A DNA stretch of 60,108 nt from Paenibacillus sp. HGH0039 (GTDB lineage Bacteria; Bacillota; Bacilli; Paenibacillales; NBRC-103111): NCBI RefSeq assembly GCF_000411255.1, contig NZ_KE150413.1, positions 1,461,782-1,521,889 of the forward strand, in the 5' to 3' direction. Below, in pieces: positions 1 through 9,064 of the stretch (position 1 is its first letter; the number at the start of each line of letters is the position of its first letter). Under the pieces are notes generated by a model. The model was not told the origin of the DNA, searched no databases, and saw nothing but the letters and a program-made list of their open reading frames with translations. The translations under genes were made by a program, and so were the position numbers.

Positions 1-56
1 CGGATCGTATAGCCTTTCAGCTTGCGGAGATCTTTGAGCTTGTCATAGAAATACAT
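1..56 (-). CDS. XRE-family regulator, N-terminal fragment
   Basis: Reading the minus strand from an ATG at 56 gives an 18-codon frame that runs off the left edge. It begins MYFYDKLKDLRKLKGYTI, which is how helix-turn-helix XRE regulators start (the L-x-x-L-R-x-x-x-G pattern before the first HTH helix). It would be divergent from the XRE gene at 241, sharing about 185 bp of AT-rich control region. No strong ribosome-binding site is visible. Only the first helix is present, so the family call is tentative. Confidence 0.4.
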   Translation of the reverse strand, partial: MYFYDKLKDLRKLKGYTI

Positions 57-164
57 TGCAGCACCCGCATTTCTTGGTAAACATTAGTTAACATGCTTAT
101 CATAGCAGGGAAAATGTGGTTTTTCAATCGGGGGTAAAAGAAAGAAGAGATAGTGTCAATTATA

Positions 165-198
165 GTAAATATTTATGTTTACAATAGTAAATTATAAT
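165..198 (+). promoter_or_regulatory. Candidate operator dyad and -10 box of the XRE gene
   Basis: An imperfect 18-bp dyad, GTAAATATTTATGTTTAC (165-182, 14 of 18 positions symmetric), lies just upstream of a perfect TATAAT at 193-198. A similar half-site (GTAAACATTAGTTAACAT) occurs further upstream near 81. The position fits binding by an XRE protein over the -35 region. No good -35 hexamer is seen, consistent with a regulated promoter. Confidence 0.35.
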
Positions 199-240
199 GC
201 TACCATGGAATTAATTAGGAAATGGGGGCCATGATTTTTT

Positions 241-447
241 ATGAGGATTATCGCCAAATCGGAAGAATTTATCCGCAGAAGAATGACGCTGGGACTGACC
301 CAGCGGGAGCTCGCCAGACAGACGGGATTAAGCCACGCATACATCAGCTTGCTGGAGCGGTCGATGAAGTCGGTCGGTCCCGGGGCCGCGAAGCGTCTGA
401 GCATCGTTCTCGGAAAGCAGGTCGAGGAGTTGTTCCACATTCAGTGA
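241..447 (+). CDS. Small XRE-family HTH transcriptional regulator
   Basis: A 68-residue protein that is almost entirely one Cro/C1-type helix-turn-helix: RRRMTLGLTQRELARQTGLS is the first half and HAYISLLERSMKSVG the recognition part, followed by AAKRLSIVLGKQVEEL, the usual fourth and fifth helices. Stand-alone HTH proteins of this size typically act as repressors or, in spore formers, modulators of SinR-like switches; which one cannot be told here. A GGGGG tract at about 223-227 could serve as ribosome-binding site although the spacing is long. A terminator follows directly, so it is a single-gene unit. Confidence 0.8.
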   Translation: MRIIAKSEEFIRRRMTLGLTQRELARQTGLSHAYISLLERSMKSVGPGAAKRLSIVLGKQVEELFHIQ

Positions 448-450
448 GGA

Positions 451-485
451 AAAGGTGCGGTCCCGCCAGAGGCCGCGCCTTTTTT
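451..485 (+). terminator. Rho-independent terminator after XRE gene
   Basis: GC-rich stem (AGGTGCGGTC paired with GGCCGCGCCT, with G-U pairs) followed by a T run at 480-485. It starts four bases after the stop codon of the XRE regulator. Confidence 0.75.
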
Positions 486-536
486 GTCATCACTGCTGTG
501 TAGTCATTGCTGCGGGAAGAGCGGGCAGGGGAGAAG

Positions 537-1673
537 TCAAGCGCCGAATTTGACGACCTTGTTCTTCCCGGTTGTTTTGGCCTTGTACATCGCTTCGTCC
601 GCCTGTTTGATCAGCTTGTCTCCCGTAAGGCCTTTCTTGTAGGTGCTGAAACCCATGCTGACGGTGACGATGGTTTCTTCTTCGATGCGCTTGCGTATTC
701 TCTCCGCGAGCTCGGCGGGTTTGACATCGGGATCGGTCAGCAGAATGACCAGTTCCTCGCCGCCGTAACGCCCTACGATACCGCTTTCGTCCGCTTCCTG
801 GCGCATGATGCTCGCCACCTGCTTGAGCATCTCGTCCCCCATGTGGTGGCCCTTGGTATCGTTGAGCTTTTTGAAATTGTCTATGTCGCTGAACAGGACC
901 GAAACGTTCAAATTCAGCCGGATATACTGCGAAACTCTTTTATCGAAGTATTTGCGGTTATACACTTTGGTCAGGCCGTCGGTGATCGAGGACTGGTAAA
1001 TCGCCTGCATGAGCTCGACTACCCGATCGAACAACAGGAAGAAAAGAATCGTCGCATAGATGACCGGAATGAACCATTCCGCCAGCATCAGCCATTTCTG
1101 CTCCCCTTGAAACAGGTACAGATTGACCATATGTGCCGTTTGTTTGGCGAAATACAGCGTCATCACGGCCTGGAATTTACCTTGCTGTCCGATCAGAGGC
1201 GTAATGGTGTAAGCGCATAAAAAGATCAGCACGAACATGTACAGCTCCAGCGGCAAGTCGGCCAGCAGCGCAGCCTGCTCGGGACTTCCTCCGGACGGCG
1301 GGTAAAAATGAAAAGCGGAAACGCCCAAAGCGACCGCGATCAAGCCGTAAAAATATAAATAATGACGCCGCCGCGTCGGATTATACAGCTGATAAACGCC
1401 CAGATTGATCAGGACGAAGGTGACGGCCTGCAGCAGAGCGTCCGCGAAGCCCGACATGCCCTGCAGCTGGCCCGAGGCCTGCCAATAAAGCCGAAGAAGG
1501 TTATGCACGAGCATGAGGATGAGCGAGACGGTCATCGAGAGATAGCCCTTTTTTCTGCGTGTATAGTAAAGCCTTCCCGAGATGAAAACCATCAGGGTAA
1601 GAATGACTAGCATCATGGAGCTGGCCGTCTCCGGACCCCATGTTTCAATCGGATCGTTCCACAAGTTCAACAT
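537..1673 (-). CDS. Membrane-bound diguanylate cyclase (GGDEF domain)
   Basis: 378 residues. The N-terminal half is a run of about six to seven hydrophobic segments (from residue 20 to about 210), a membrane sensor of unassigned type. The C-terminal half is a GGDEF domain: SDIDNFKKLND carries the metal-binding aspartate and the active-site loop is GGEEL (304-308), a functional variant. The product should be cyclic di-GMP from GTP at the inner face of the membrane. The inhibitory I-site RxxD expected nine residues before GGEEL reads DESG, so product feedback at this site is probably absent. The ATG at 1673 sits almost on top of a GGAGGA motif; an in-frame TTG nine bases later is an alternative start. 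About 270 bp separate it from the divergent glycosyltransferase. Confidence 0.88.
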   Translation of the reverse strand: MLNLWNDPIETWGPETASSMMLVILTLMVFISGRLYYTRRKKGYLSMTVSLILMLVHNLLRLYWQASGQLQGMSGFADALLQAVTFVLINLGVYQLYNPTRRRHYLYFYGLIAVALGVSAFHFYPPSGGSPEQAALLADLPLELYMFVLIFLCAYTITPLIGQQGKFQAVMTLYFAKQTAHMVNLYLFQGEQKWLMLAEWFIPVIYATILFFLLFDRVVELMQAIYQSSITDGLTKVYNRKYFDKRVSQYIRLNLNVSVLFSDIDNFKKLNDTKGHHMGDEMLKQVASIMRQEADESGIVGRYGGEELVILLTDPDVKPAELAERIRKRIEEETIVTVSMGFSTYKKGLTGDKLIKQADEAMYKAKTTGKNKVVKFGA

Positions 1674-1943
1674 TCCTCCGAGGTTATCCGTTCCCTTTTG
1701 GGGGGGCCGGACTCAAATGTACGTTCGCATTTTCAGGCGATTTCATTATAGCAAAATAGGGCGGGGACAAGAACAACTTTTTTCGGAAAAGTACCGGCAG
1801 ACGGAAACGCCATCCCCACCGGCAGGGACGTGTTCTCTTTTCTATTAGCCGGGCAGAAGGTACAATAAGAAGAGGCTGAGCGTATGATGCTGTAAGCCGG
1901 ATTTGCGCCGCGCAAGCGGACGGAGGATCAGGAGTGTGCACCG

Positions 1944-3068
1944 ATGAACATTTTGCAAGCGTTATTCTTCCCGCCGGAGCAGCCGGGCGGGGTTTCTTCC
2001 ATGGTCCCGTATATTACCGAAAAGTTTAATAAAAGAGGCTGGGACATGGAACTGTTTTCCCTTCCCAGAAGGGTCAGAGGCAAGGGAACCGAGCCCGTTA
2101 CCTTCAATACGTTCGATTGGACCCGTTACGCGGGGAACCCGATCGTGGACAAATATATCCAGACCTACAAAGACTACGTGTGGTGGACGAAGCTTCGTAT
2201 CCGTAAGAGCTACGATCTGATTCACGCCCATCACCCGATTGCCGCGCTCGCTATCAAGGAAGTATTCCCCGATACGACGGTCATCGTAACCGTTCACTCC
2301 AGCTACGAGGGAGAGCTTTTGCTGAACGGAAAAATAGAGGAAGGCGGTCCCGAGCAGCTTTTTCTGACGTCGATTTACGGCGAAATGGAAGCGCGGCTGG
2401 ACCAGATTTTAACGGTTTCGAACTCGTTCAAAGGATATATAAGCGAATTTATCCAAGACCCCGACCGGATCGGGGTTATCCCGAACGGCTACGACGAGAA
2501 GCGTTTCCGGCCAATTTCCCACGAGAACGAAGTGGCCCAGCTCATTACGGTGTGCCGCCTGGTTCCGGCAAAAGGGCTCGAAACGCTGCTTCAGGCCTGC
2601 GCGATGCTCAAAGAACGGGGGCATCCTTTCGTCCTGCATATTATCGGCGACGGCCCTTCCCGGACAGAGCTCGAGGAATTGGCGAAGGAGCTGAACTTAT
2701 ATGAAGAGATTATTTTTTACGGGTACATGCTGCACCCGGAAGAGTTTATGCCCTTCTTCGACGTTTTCGTCCTTCCTTCGAAAGCCGAGGCGTTCGGCTC
2801 CGTATTTGCGGAGGCGGCTCTCTGCCTTCTGGCACTAGTAGGCACGAATGTCGGGGGGGTTGCGGAGCAGATCGAGAACGGACGCAACGGGCTGCTGGTC
2901 GAGCCGGGTGATGCGCCGGCGCTCAGCCAGGCGCTGGAGAAAGTCGTGGTCGATCCGACCTACCGGTATCAGTTGGCCCGTGCGGCTTCGGAGAAAGCGA
3001 AGAAATCGTACTCGCTCAACAGGGTCATCCGGCAGCTGCGCGGAGTGTACGAGAGGTACGGCAAATGA
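1944..3068 (+). CDS. Glycosyltransferase family 4 protein
   Basis: 374 residues with the two-Rossmann GT-B layout. The N-terminal acceptor domain begins MNILQALFFPPEQPGG, a typical glycine-rich loop. The C-terminal nucleotide-sugar domain has ITVCRLVPAKG (202-211), HIIGDGPS and the retaining GT4 E-x7-E pair at E282 and E290 (SKAEAFGSVFAEAAL), followed by GGVAEQIENGRNGLLV. It probably transfers a sugar from a nucleotide donor in cell-envelope or exopolysaccharide synthesis; the acceptor is unknown. It has no signal peptide and no neighbouring envelope genes. The yhaO start is only 40 bp downstream, so the three genes 1944-7916 may be co-transcribed. Confidence 0.9.
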   Translation: MNILQALFFPPEQPGGVSSMVPYITEKFNKRGWDMELFSLPRRVRGKGTEPVTFNTFDWTRYAGNPIVDKYIQTYKDYVWWTKLRIRKSYDLIHAHHPIAALAIKEVFPDTTVIVTVHSSYEGELLLNGKIEEGGPEQLFLTSIYGEMEARLDQILTVSNSFKGYISEFIQDPDRIGVIPNGYDEKRFRPISHENEVAQLITVCRLVPAKGLETLLQACAMLKERGHPFVLHIIGDGPSRTELEELAKELNLYEEIIFYGYMLHPEEFMPFFDVFVLPSKAEAFGSVFAEAALCLLALVGTNVGGVAEQIENGRNGLLVEPGDAPALSQALEKVVVDPTYRYQLARAASEKAKKSYSLNRVIRQLRGVYERYGK

Positions 3069-3108
3069 AAAGTTTCATCGCTTTAGGCCAAACGAAGGGG
3101 GTGTGCGG

Positions 3109-4554
3109 ATGAAGGCGCTGAAATTTCTGCATGCCGCCGACCTTCACCTCGACAGCCCGTTCAAAGGGATGAACGCGGTTCCCGAGCGGATCCGGGATGT
3201 AATCCGGGAATCGACCTTCGGAGCGTTAAACCGGCTCGTCCGGCTGGCGGTCCGGGAGAAGGTCGATTTCGCTGTTTTCAGCGGCGATATCTACGACGCC
3301 GGCGACCGCTCCCTCCGGGCTCAGCTGCGCTTCCGCAGCGCCCTTGCCGAGCTGGACCGGGCGGGAATCCCCGCCCTGGTTATCCACGGCAATCACGATC
3401 CGCTGGACGGACGGGGAGCGGACCTGGAATGGCCGGCGGGAGCTTATGTATATCCGTCGGACAGGGTCGAGAAGGTTCGGATCGTGAAGGAAGACCGGGG
3501 GCTTATCGCCGAAGTTCACGGCATCTCGTACGCGTCCGCCGCCGTAACGGAGAACCTCGCCCTGCGTTTCCGGAGCGGGGACGCTTCGGTTTTCCAAGTG
3601 GCTCTGCTTCACACGAATGTCGACGGACGCCCGGGATACGACAACTATGCCCCTTGCAGCAAATCGGATCTTATGGGGCGGGGAATCGACTATTGGGCCC
3701 TAGGCCACATACATACAAGAGAAATCGTCATGGATCAGAAACCCGCCGCCGTGTACCCCGGCAACATACAGGGCAGGAGCATACGGGAGTGTGGCCCGCG
3801 CGGGTGCTATATCGTGGCCGTGGATGAGAACGGGAGTCCCGAGCTGGATTTTCACGCCCTGGACGGGGTGCGCTGGCAGCAGGAGTCTCTTTCTATCGCG
3901 GGCATCGGCACGGAACAGGAACTGCAGGAAAGCCTGCAGGATCTGCTGGCCCGGCTAAGGGAGAAAGCCGAAGGCAGGCCGACCGTAGCCCGGATTTTCC
4001 TGGAAGGCCGGGGACCGCTTCATTTGAAGCTGCAGGCAGGGAGTACCCTTGCCGACCTGCTCCGTGAGCTGCGCGAGAGCGAGCTGCTGGCTTTGGCGGG
4101 ACGTTCGGCCGCCGGATACGACAGGAGCGGCACCGGTGCAGGCGTCGAACATACGCAAGCTCCCCACCCGGCAGACGACAATATGGAAGAGAGGGCGGGC
4201 TCTTACCCTAAGGCTCCCCCCTCAGGCGGCGTCTTCCGCAGTGCGGCGGACGTTTCGTTCGTCTGGATCGAATCCATAGAAGCCCGGACGGGGCAGGATA
4301 TCGACTTTGAACTGCTTCTCCGGGAGGAAAGCTTCATAGGCGACCTCCTCCGGCTGGCGGAAGAACTGGCTGCGGATGAAGGGAAGCTGCGAGAATTCGC
4401 CGATGAGGCGCTCGGTTCCCTCCTTGCCCAGAACGGAGCTTCCAGGCTGTTCGGAGGAGCGGACGGGCTTCTCGAAGACACGGGAGATTGGCTGGAGGCG
4501 GCGCGTGAACTCGCCGTCGATCAGCTGATGCCGGACGGGAGGCGGGGCAAATGA
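3109..4554 (+). CDS. yhaO: SbcD/Mre11-like metallophosphoesterase YhaO
   Basis: 481 residues. The calcineurin-like nuclease motifs appear in order: DLHLDSP near residue 10, SGDIYDAGDR near 57, IHGNHD near 91, LLHTNVDG near 165 and GHIHTRE near 195. This is the two-metal active site of Mre11/SbcD nucleases. The C-terminal third is a less conserved capping region with a proline-rich linker near residues 345-380. The start at 3109 follows a GAAGGGGGTG ribosome-binding site; an upstream extension would overlap the glycosyltransferase. Its stop overlaps the yhaN start by four bases (ATGA), indicating translational coupling, and in B. subtilis the pair YhaO/YhaN is likewise adjacent. Likely role: DNA double-strand-end processing together with YhaN. 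Confidence 0.9.
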   Translation: MKALKFLHAADLHLDSPFKGMNAVPERIRDVIRESTFGALNRLVRLAVREKVDFAVFSGDIYDAGDRSLRAQLRFRSALAELDRAGIPALVIHGNHDPLDGRGADLEWPAGAYVYPSDRVEKVRIVKEDRGLIAEVHGISYASAAVTENLALRFRSGDASVFQVALLHTNVDGRPGYDNYAPCSKSDLMGRGIDYWALGHIHTREIVMDQKPAAVYPGNIQGRSIRECGPRGCYIVAVDENGSPELDFHALDGVRWQQESLSIAGIGTEQELQESLQDLLARLREKAEGRPTVARIFLEGRGPLHLKLQAGSTLADLLRELRESELLALAGRSAAGYDRSGTGAGVEHTQAPHPADDNMEERAGSYPKAPPSGGVFRSAADVSFVWIESIEARTGQDIDFELLLREESFIGDLLRLAEELAADEGKLREFADEALGSLLAQNGASRLFGGADGLLEDTGDWLEAARELAVDQLMPDGRRGK

Positions 4555-7500
4555 TCATCCGCGAAATAAGAGTCCGGGGGTTCGGTTCCCTGCAGAACCG
4601 GACTTACCGGTTCGAATCGCCCGTTACCGTGCTGTACGGCCCCAATGAGGCGGGCAAAAGTACCCTGCTCGGTTTTATCCGCGCCGTCCTGTTCGGGTTC
4701 CCGACGCGGGCGCAGGCCGCCGACAGGTATGAGCCCGATGGCGGGGGATCGCACGGCGGCGCACTGCTGCTGGAGGACAAGCAGGGCCGGACCGTCCTCA
4801 TCGAACGCTACGCGGATCACGGCGGTCCCGGACGTCCCCCTGCAGCCGGCTCCGTTAAAGTAACGCTCGAAGGAGGCGAGGAAGGCGGCGAAGAACTGCT
4901 CCGTCATCTGCTCGGAGGACTGTCCGCGGAGCTTTTCCGGAGCTTGTTCGCCTTCGGGCTGGGCGAGCTTCAGGAGCTGCGGACCCTGCAGGGGGACGAC
5001 ATCGGCGGCTATCTCTACGGAGCGGGCTTCGGCGTGAGCGGAAGCGCCGTAGTGGAAGCGGAGCGCAAGCTCGCCGCAAGAGCGGATGCTTTGTTCCGGC
5101 CAAGGGGACGGACCCAGGAGCTGAACCGCAGCATCCGGGCTTATGAAGAACTCCGCTCCAGCCGGAACCGTTCCGCCGACGAGATCAGCCGGTACGAAGA
5201 GGCGACGGCGGAGTGGAAGCGGCTTGGAGAGCGGCTGAACGAGCTGGATGCCGCCCGGACGGAGACGGCCGCCGAGCTGGAATGGACCCGGCGCTGCGGG
5301 AAGGCCTTCGAGCCGTGGCTGAAACTGCGGCGGATTCAGGCGGAAATGGCGGAAATCCCGGAAATTCCCGGATTTCCGCTGCATGCCGCCGAGCGTTATG
5401 AAGCCATCCGTCAGGAACGGGACGATTTCGAGAATGAGCGGCGTCAATACGAGGAAGAGAGCGCTGCGCTTCTGCGGGCGGTCGAAGCCCTGCCCGTACG
5501 CGAAGAGCTGCTCGAAGGCGCGGCCGAACTCGCCGTTCTTGAAGAGGAAGCGGGGGCGTACCGCAGCGGGCAGCTTGCGGCGGCCTCGACGGAGACGGAG
5601 AAAGCTCAGCTGAACGAAGCTCTGGCGGCTCTCTTGAGGCAGCTCGACGAGCAGTGGACGCGGCAGGATCTGGCCGATTTCCCCGTTTCGGTCGGCATGA
5701 AAGAGCAGATCCGGGAAGCCCGGGATTCCTTTGCGAAATGGGACGGAGAGAGGGCGCTGCTCGACAGCGAGCTGAGCCGGGTATTTGGCCGTCTGGAGGA
5801 GCAGCAGAGCGAGCTCGCCGAGCGCCAGCTCGAATGGAGCGAATGGCTGACGCTGTCGGGGCTCCGGGAAGATGCGCCGGGTGCGCGGACAGCCGCCGAA
5901 TCGGGTCTGCTTCGCCGGTTGTCTTCCGATTACGCGCAGTGGAGACTGCTGAAGAGCGAGGAAGAACAGAGAGACCGGATCCGGGAGGAAGAACACCGCA
6001 GGCAGGAGGAATTCGAAGCCTGGTCGGACCAAAGGCGGAGCGACTCCGACCGCACAAGGAAAAAGACCGCTTACGCCGCGGGAGCGATTGCGGTTCTTCT
6101 GCCGGCGGCGCTGCTCTTAAGCGGTCAGGCGGCTGCGGCTGCGGCCGTATTTGTTGTGCTGGCGGCGGGTACGGCCTGGCTGATATTCGGCTCTCCGGAT
6201 AGAGCCCGCGGAAACAGGCGCAGCCGGAGTCCCCTGAAGCCGGAAGCCCGGACGGAGGGGAGAGGGCGTGCCCGCCGGGGAAGAGCGGCCTCCTCCGGCG
6301 ATTGGTTGTCTGCTGCCGCGCAACCGGGCGAAGCGGATCACCGGGCAGACGGAGAGGATGCCGGGCTGGAGGCAGACAAGGCGGCTCTCCGGCAGCGGCT
6401 TCAGCAGAATCTGGCGCTTCTTCTGAGCAGCCGCGGAGCGGGAAGCCGTGAAGCGGCCGCCGCCCGCGCGAACGGCTCTTCCGATGAAGCTACCGCTCCC
6501 GGACGCATGCCTCTGCCGTCTTGGCCGGAGACGCTGAGCTGGCTGGACCGGGAGCTGGAAAGCTGGCTGACCGGCACCGATTTGTGGGCGCAGCACCGCT
6601 CCGAATTGGAGCGCCGGCGGGCCAAGCTTGAAGAGCTGAAGCAGAGCATCCAGTCGCTGGAGAAGCAGCAGGCGGCGGTTTCCTCCCGGATGCGTTCGCT
6701 GGAAGAACGCGCCGCGTCCGGTCAGGAGCGCTGGAGCGTCTGGCTTCGCGAACGCAAGCTGAGGCCGCACCTGTCGCCCGAAGCGGCCCTGGAATCGCTG
6801 CAGCTGATCGCCCGCGGGCATGACCTGCTGCAGCGCCTTGCCGGCTGCGAGTCCAAGCTGGCCGCCCTGCAGGCCTCTTCCGCCGCGTTCGAAGCGCGGA
6901 CGGTCCGGCTGCTGGGCGAGGCCGAAGCGGCGGACCCGCTCCCGGGGCTCCGGCGCCGCGCCGAGCGGCTTGCGGAGCAGCAGGGGCTGCTCGCAAGGCG
7001 CGAGCGCCTCGCGGCCGAAGCCGCGGAGGCCCGGCGCCGGGAGACGGCTGCCGCGCAGAAGGCGCGTCAAGCGGCGGAGCGCCTGCAAGCGCTTCTGAGC
7101 GAGGCGCAGGCCGCCGGCGAAGAAGCGCTTCTCCGGCAGGCGGCTCTCCAGGAGCGCCTTGCCCAGCTCGCGGCCGAAGCGCGGCTCCTCTCCGGCGCGC
7201 TGGATGCGCATGCCGGCGTCGCGCGGCGGGAGCGGCTCGACGCGGCGCTGTCCGGCGCCGACGAGGGGAGCCTCGCCTCGCGCGAGGAGGAGCTCGCAGG
7301 CAGCCTGAGCGGCCTGGAGGCCGAGGCGAACCGCTTGCGCGACAGGCGCGGCCGCCTGGCCGGCGAGCTGGAGAAGCTCGAAGGCGGGAGCGAGCGCGGC
7401 GAGCTGCTCCAGCGCACCGAGGAGCAGCTCGCCGAGGCGCGCGAGCTCGGCGGCAAATACGCGGTGCTCGCGATGGCCGCCCTACTCGTGAAGCGGACGC

Positions 7501-7916
7501 GCGAGCGCTGCGAACGCGAACGCCAGCCGGGCGTGCTCCGCCGCGCTTCGGCCTGCTTTGCGGCCATGACGGGCGGCCGGTTTACGCAGGTGGTCGCGCC
7601 GTTCGGGCAGCAGCGGCTTTATGCCGTCCGGTCGGACGGACGCCAGGTGGACTCATCGAGACTGAGCCGCGGAACCGCGGAGCAGCTTTACTTGTCGATG
7701 AGATTCGCGCTCGTTGAAGAATTTACCGGCGGAGCTTCCCTGCCGCTCGTTTTTGACGATATATTCGTCAATTTCGATAGAGAGCGGATGGAAGGGGCGC
7801 TGCGGATTATCGGGCAGTTCGGCGGAAAGCGGCAGGTTCTGCTGTTTACTTGTCACGAGCATGTAAGAGATGCGGTGACAGGAATTTCTCCCGCAGCAGG
7901 CGTGCTCCATGTTTAA
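4551..7916 (+). CDS. yhaN: SbcC/Rad50-like AAA ATPase YhaN
   Basis: 1121 residues. An ABC-type ATPase head is split between the two ends: Walker A GPNEAGKST at 30-38, then C-terminal signature LSRGTAEQLYLSMR near 1037, Walker B LPLVFDDIFVNFD near 1063 and the H-loop CHEH near 1100. Between them lie long Glu/Arg/Ala-rich coiled-coil arms. Unlike SbcC there is a pair of hydrophobic segments at about 504-546, as in the YhaN family, which suggests membrane attachment in mid-arm. It overlaps yhaO by four bases and would form the ATPase half of the complex. GC content is very high over the second coiled coil (6.9-7.5 kb), which creates long spurious frames on the opposite strand. A terminator follows. 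Confidence 0.92.
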   Translation: MIIREIRVRGFGSLQNRTYRFESPVTVLYGPNEAGKSTLLGFIRAVLFGFPTRAQAADRYEPDGGGSHGGALLLEDKQGRTVLIERYADHGGPGRPPAAGSVKVTLEGGEEGGEELLRHLLGGLSAELFRSLFAFGLGELQELRTLQGDDIGGYLYGAGFGVSGSAVVEAERKLAARADALFRPRGRTQELNRSIRAYEELRSSRNRSADEISRYEEATAEWKRLGERLNELDAARTETAAELEWTRRCGKAFEPWLKLRRIQAEMAEIPEIPGFPLHAAERYEAIRQERDDFENERRQYEEESAALLRAVEALPVREELLEGAAELAVLEEEAGAYRSGQLAAASTETEKAQLNEALAALLRQLDEQWTRQDLADFPVSVGMKEQIREARDSFAKWDGERALLDSELSRVFGRLEEQQSELAERQLEWSEWLTLSGLREDAPGARTAAESGLLRRLSSDYAQWRLLKSEEEQRDRIREEEHRRQEEFEAWSDQRRSDSDRTRKKTAYAAGAIAVLLPAALLLSGQAAAAAAVFVVLAAGTAWLIFGSPDRARGNRRSRSPLKPEARTEGRGRARRGRAASSGDWLSAAAQPGEADHRADGEDAGLEADKAALRQRLQQNLALLLSSRGAGSREAAAARANGSSDEATAPGRMPLPSWPETLSWLDRELESWLTGTDLWAQHRSELERRRAKLEELKQSIQSLEKQQAAVSSRMRSLEERAASGQERWSVWLRERKLRPHLSPEAALESLQLIARGHDLLQRLAGCESKLAALQASSAAFEARTVRLLGEAEAADPLPGLRRRAERLAEQQGLLARRERLAAEAAEARRRETAAAQKARQAAERLQALLSEAQAAGEEALLRQAALQERLAQLAAEARLLSGALDAHAGVARRERLDAALSGADEGSLASREEELAGSLSGLEAEANRLRDRRGRLAGELEKLEGGSERGELLQRTEEQLAEARELGGKYAVLAMAALLVKRTRERCERERQPGVLRRASACFAAMTGGRFTQVVAPFGQQRLYAVRSDGRQVDSSRLSRGTAEQLYLSMRFALVEEFTGGASLPLVFDDIFVNFDRERMEGALRIIGQFGGKRQVLLFTCHEHVRDAVTGISPAAGVLHV

Positions 7917-7924
7917 TAGACAGT

Positions 7925-7960
7925 CCAAAGACCCTCCTTATTAAAGGAAGGGTCTTTTGG
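7925..7960. terminator. Bidirectional terminator between yhaN and ger operon
   Basis: CCAAAGACCCTCCTT pairs with AAGGAAGGGTCTTTTGG around a short AT loop. T-rich tails occur on both sides, so it can end both yhaN and the convergent ger operon. Confidence 0.75.
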
Positions 7961-7993
7961 CGTTCATCGTATAGGTCCTTATAAGAAAATGTT

Positions 7994-9064
7994 CTATTCT
8001 CTTTTGCCTTCCGGAGAAAGGATTTTGAGATGAACGCGGACCCTGACTTCCAGTTTTTTTATTTGTTCTTCCCAGTTTGCCGTATCCCAGCCTCTCATCC
8101 GGAATTGTTCGCCGATCCCGAGAATATCCAAGCCCTGTTTTTTGGTGCCGTCGAGCAGTTTTGTGAAGTTTTTCTCCCAGAGCCGGCTGCCCTCCTTTTC
8201 GATTTCGTCCGCATGACGGTACGGATTCTGTTCCTTGCTTTCCAGAATCGTAGCCTGAATCGAATAGGTGAAGGTTACCCGATCCCGTCTTACCTCTGTT
8301 TTTCTGTTGACTTCTTTGATTTGCAGGGCATTGCGTTTCTCGGCGTCGGCATGCAGAATAACTTCTTTTCCCTGCCGGTCTACGAGTACGTTAAACTCTC
8401 TGGATTCGATTCCGTTCAAGTGATAAACGAGACGGTCTTTGCGAAGGAAGCTTTCTCCCACGAAGTTCAATTCCTTATTCTCATAGTTGAAGCGGTTAAG
8501 ATGGATGCTCTGCAGAGGACTCATGACCGCTTTGTTTACCTGCCAGAGCCGGCTGGCGAGAAAGGTCGGCACAAACGCGTAGCCTTTGGCGGAAAAGTTG
8601 GTCAGTCCCCCGTTATCTTTTCGGAAAAGTTCGCTCACTTTATCGGTGGTGACAAACATATGCACCGTCTGGTCGATGTTCGGCGACCTCACCAGAAAAT
8701 CCATGTAGGGATGGATGCCTTCCCCGGCGATTTTGTCGCTGAACATGATAAAACTGACTTTATCGAGGGACAGCTCTTTTTGCAGCCGTGTCCGGATCTG
8801 CCTCAGGCAGTCGGGAATATTCGAACCGGTCGCGTTGCGGATGATATATTTGGGCGCTTTGCCGCCGGGGCTGCTTTCGTTCCCTCCGCTTTTCATTCCG
8901 TCCATGTCGATTTCCATCATGCTGATTTCAAGCTCTCCATTCTCCGCGCGATCGATCCCCATCCCCACGATAAAGGACTGTTCCCGGATCTCCGAAATAC
9001 TCAAGCAGCCCGAAAGCGCTGCGGCTCCGGTTACAAGTAGGAGAAGAAGCATCCATTTTCTCAT
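7994..9064 (-). CDS. Ger(x)C-family spore germination lipoprotein
   Basis: 356 residues, the C subunit of a GerA-type germinant receptor. It begins with a lipoprotein signal, MRKWMLLLLLVTGAAALSGC, with the lipobox cysteine at residue 20, so it is expected to be anchored at the outer face of the spore inner membrane. The mature part opens with the family pattern SEIREQSFIVGMGIDRAENG. The start at 9064 was chosen because AGGAAGGAG lies six to eight bases upstream and because the lipobox then falls at the expected place; it overlaps the stop of the B subunit (ATGA). It is the last gene of a three-gene operon. Confidence 0.92.
   Translation of the reverse strand: MRKWMLLLLLVTGAAALSGCLSISEIREQSFIVGMGIDRAENGELEISMMEIDMDGMKSGGNESSPGGKAPKYIIRNATGSNIPDCLRQIRTRLQKELSLDKVSFIMFSDKIAGEGIHPYMDFLVRSPNIDQTVHMFVTTDKVSELFRKDNGGLTNFSAKGYAFVPTFLASRLWQVNKAVMSPLQSIHLNRFNYENKELNFVGESFLRKDRLVYHLNGIESREFNVLVDRQGKEVILHADAEKRNALQIKEVNRKTEVRRDRVTFTYSIQATILESKEQNPYRHADEIEKEGSRLWEKNFTKLLDGTKKQGLDILGIGEQFRMRGWDTANWEEQIKKLEVRVRVHLKILSPEGKRE

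Noticed and set aside
2848-3108. N-terminal extension of YhaO into the glycosyltransferase gene
   Set aside because: Arg/Ser-rich shadow sequence; the nuclease fold begins directly after the ATG at 3109.
4521-7567. Long open frames on the minus strand opposite yhaN (for example 503, 364 and 290 codons)
   Set aside because: They are by-products of very high GC and biased codon use in yhaN, have Pro/Arg/Ala-rich nonsense composition and no ribosome-binding sites.
8030-9040. 336-codon plus-strand frame opposite the GerC gene
   Set aside because: The minus-strand gene has lipobox, ribosome-binding site and operon context; the plus frame has none.
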